Source of the DNA: Gammaproteobacteria bacterium
Lineage (GTDB): Bacteria > Pseudomonadota > Gammaproteobacteria > UBA6429 > Thiohalophilaceae
Reading direction: 5' to 3'
Assembly: GCA_030593785.1 (NCBI GenBank)
Contig: JAUVGM010000135.1
Coordinates: 1 to 6,608, forward strand
Length of the DNA: 6,608 bases
Below are positions 6,160 through 6,608 of the stretch, in pieces. Position numbers and translations under genes: made by a program. Position 1 is the first letter of the stretch. Each line of letters opens with the position of its first letter. The notes beneath the pieces are model-generated. The model was not told where the DNA came from, made no database searches, and worked only from the letters and a program-made list of their open reading frames with translations.

Positions 6160-6235
6160 TTTTCTAACTAAATCCTAAATTTTTTGACAATAAATAATAT
6201 CTGTTAATACCTTATCACGGTAATCATTAAATATC

Positions 6236-6263
6236 TTATCGACCATTAATAATAATTACTTTA
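6236..6263 (-). promoter_or_regulatory. Sigma-28 (FliA) promoter of motAB
   Basis: On the minus strand the -35 element TAAAG begins at 6263, and the -10 element GTCGATAA (6243-6236) matches GCCGATAA at seven of eight bases. TAAA and the -10 are 16 bases apart, one more than the usual 15. The transcript would start near 6228 and have a leader of about 70 bases before motA. FliA control of motAB is established in E. coli. Confidence 0.6.
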
Positions 6264-6360
6264 GAAAATTATTAACCTGACCGATATACTCTTTAGAACT
6301 TGTACAAGATTGATAATATCTGTTACAAAACAGCTGTATTCGCTTTTATACACATAAATT

Positions 6361-6366
6361 TATAAT
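6361..6366 (+). promoter_or_regulatory. Possible -10 box of the HDOD gene
   Basis: A perfect TATAAT lies 47 bases before the HDOD start codon, predicting a transcript start near 6373. The -35 position is poor (TTCGCT at 6339-6344, 16 bases away). In such AT-rich DNA the hexamer could occur by chance. The rest of the 254-bp gap between motA and this gene (6160-6413) holds the motAB promoter, a 10-base palindrome (6299-6308) and no gene that I can see. Confidence 0.35.
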
Positions 6367-6413
6367 GGGTACATATACCTTATATATAACATTAGGTCTC
6401 TTTTGAGTAGTGC

Positions 6414-6608
6414 ATGGACAATAAAAATATAAATAAATGGTTAGAGCTTGCAGAAAAGCAATCTGTACCCGTGCTAAAACATACTATTAAAGAGTTGCGT
6501 AATTTATGTCGTCAGGAAGAAATTCCTCTAAAAGAAATTACCCATGTTGTTGAACGTGATCCCGGTTTAGTTGTACATATTTTGCGCAGTTCAAATAATC
6601 GTAAAAAG
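6414..6608 (+). CDS. HDOD-domain protein, N-terminal fragment (3' end beyond window)
   Basis: The frame is open from the ATG at 6414 to the right edge, giving 65 residues. It starts MDNKNINKWLELAEKQSVP and contains the typical opening of an HDOD domain. A helix ending in IKELRNLCRQEEIPLKEITHVVERDPGLVVHILRSSNN matches the pattern [I/L]xxDPxLxxxLLRxxNS of that family. HDOD proteins are non-catalytic relatives of HD phosphohydrolases. They act as signalling scaffolds, often linked to motility or cyclic-di-GMP pathways, and later domains (for example GGDEF or EAL) cannot be excluded. A weak GAG (6405-6407) serves as the ribosome binding site. The gene is divergent from motA; a motility link is suggested only by this position. 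Confidence 0.8.
   Translation, partial: MDNKNINKWLELAEKQSVPVLKHTIKELRNLCRQEEIPLKEITHVVERDPGLVVHILRSSNNRKK

Noticed and set aside
6280..6287. ACCGATAT on the plus strand, resembling a sigma-28 -10 box for the HDOD gene
   Set aside because: The -35 position has TTAG instead of TAAA, so the match is incomplete.
6299..6308. Palindrome CTTGTACAAG in the motA/HDOD gap
   Set aside because: It is a perfect 10-base palindrome, but alone and short; there is no second copy or regulator to support an operator.
1..6608. Search for a novel system, defence island, mobile element or CRISPR array
   Set aside because: All full-length genes are known core families in a conserved neighbourhood. No transposase, repeat array, attachment site or cluster of unknown proteins is present.

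Overview
The window reads as chromosomal DNA of an AT-rich, flagellated gammaproteobacterium, or a close proteobacterial relative. The Orn, RsgA, MotA and MotB proteins are close to their E. coli counterparts, several catalytic residues even keeping E. coli numbering. I cannot name the genus. No mobile element, CRISPR array, tRNA or rRNA is visible. Every full-length gene belongs to a recognisable family. I found no convincing new multi-gene system; the interest is in regulation and in details of individual proteins.

Layout. Positions 1-529 (minus) hold the 5' part of fliL, running off the left edge, with a very good sigma-54 promoter just upstream (579-594). A 230-bp gap with a perfect 14-bp inverted repeat separates it from orn (760-1302, minus). 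A 148-bp divergent promoter region then leads into a plus-strand four-gene cluster: M48/Ste24-type membrane peptidase (1451-2695), a small secreted cytochrome c (2716-3027), pterin-4a-carbinolamine dehydratase (3035-3379) and rsgA (3376-4281). Spacings are 20 bp, 7 bp and a 4-bp overlap, so this is probably one transcript. rsgA converges tail to tail with motB, with only 4 bp between stop codons. motA (5305-6159) and motB (4286-5263) form a minus-strand stator operon with a sigma-28-like promoter at 6236-6263. A 254-bp divergent gap precedes the first 65 codons of an HDOD-domain gene (6414 to the right edge).

How it fits together. A housekeeping block for RNA turnover and ribosome maturation (orn, rsgA), carrying three inserted small-metabolism or membrane genes, is flanked on both sides by flagellar genes. 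fliL and motAB encode parts of one machine: MotA and MotB are the torque-generating stator, and FliL is the stator-associated membrane protein. Their promoters look different (sigma-54 for fliL, sigma-28 for motAB), which fits the flagellar hierarchy in which basal-body genes are expressed before stator genes. The orn/rsgA/motBA neighbourhood is, from memory, conserved in gammaproteobacteria such as Pseudomonas.
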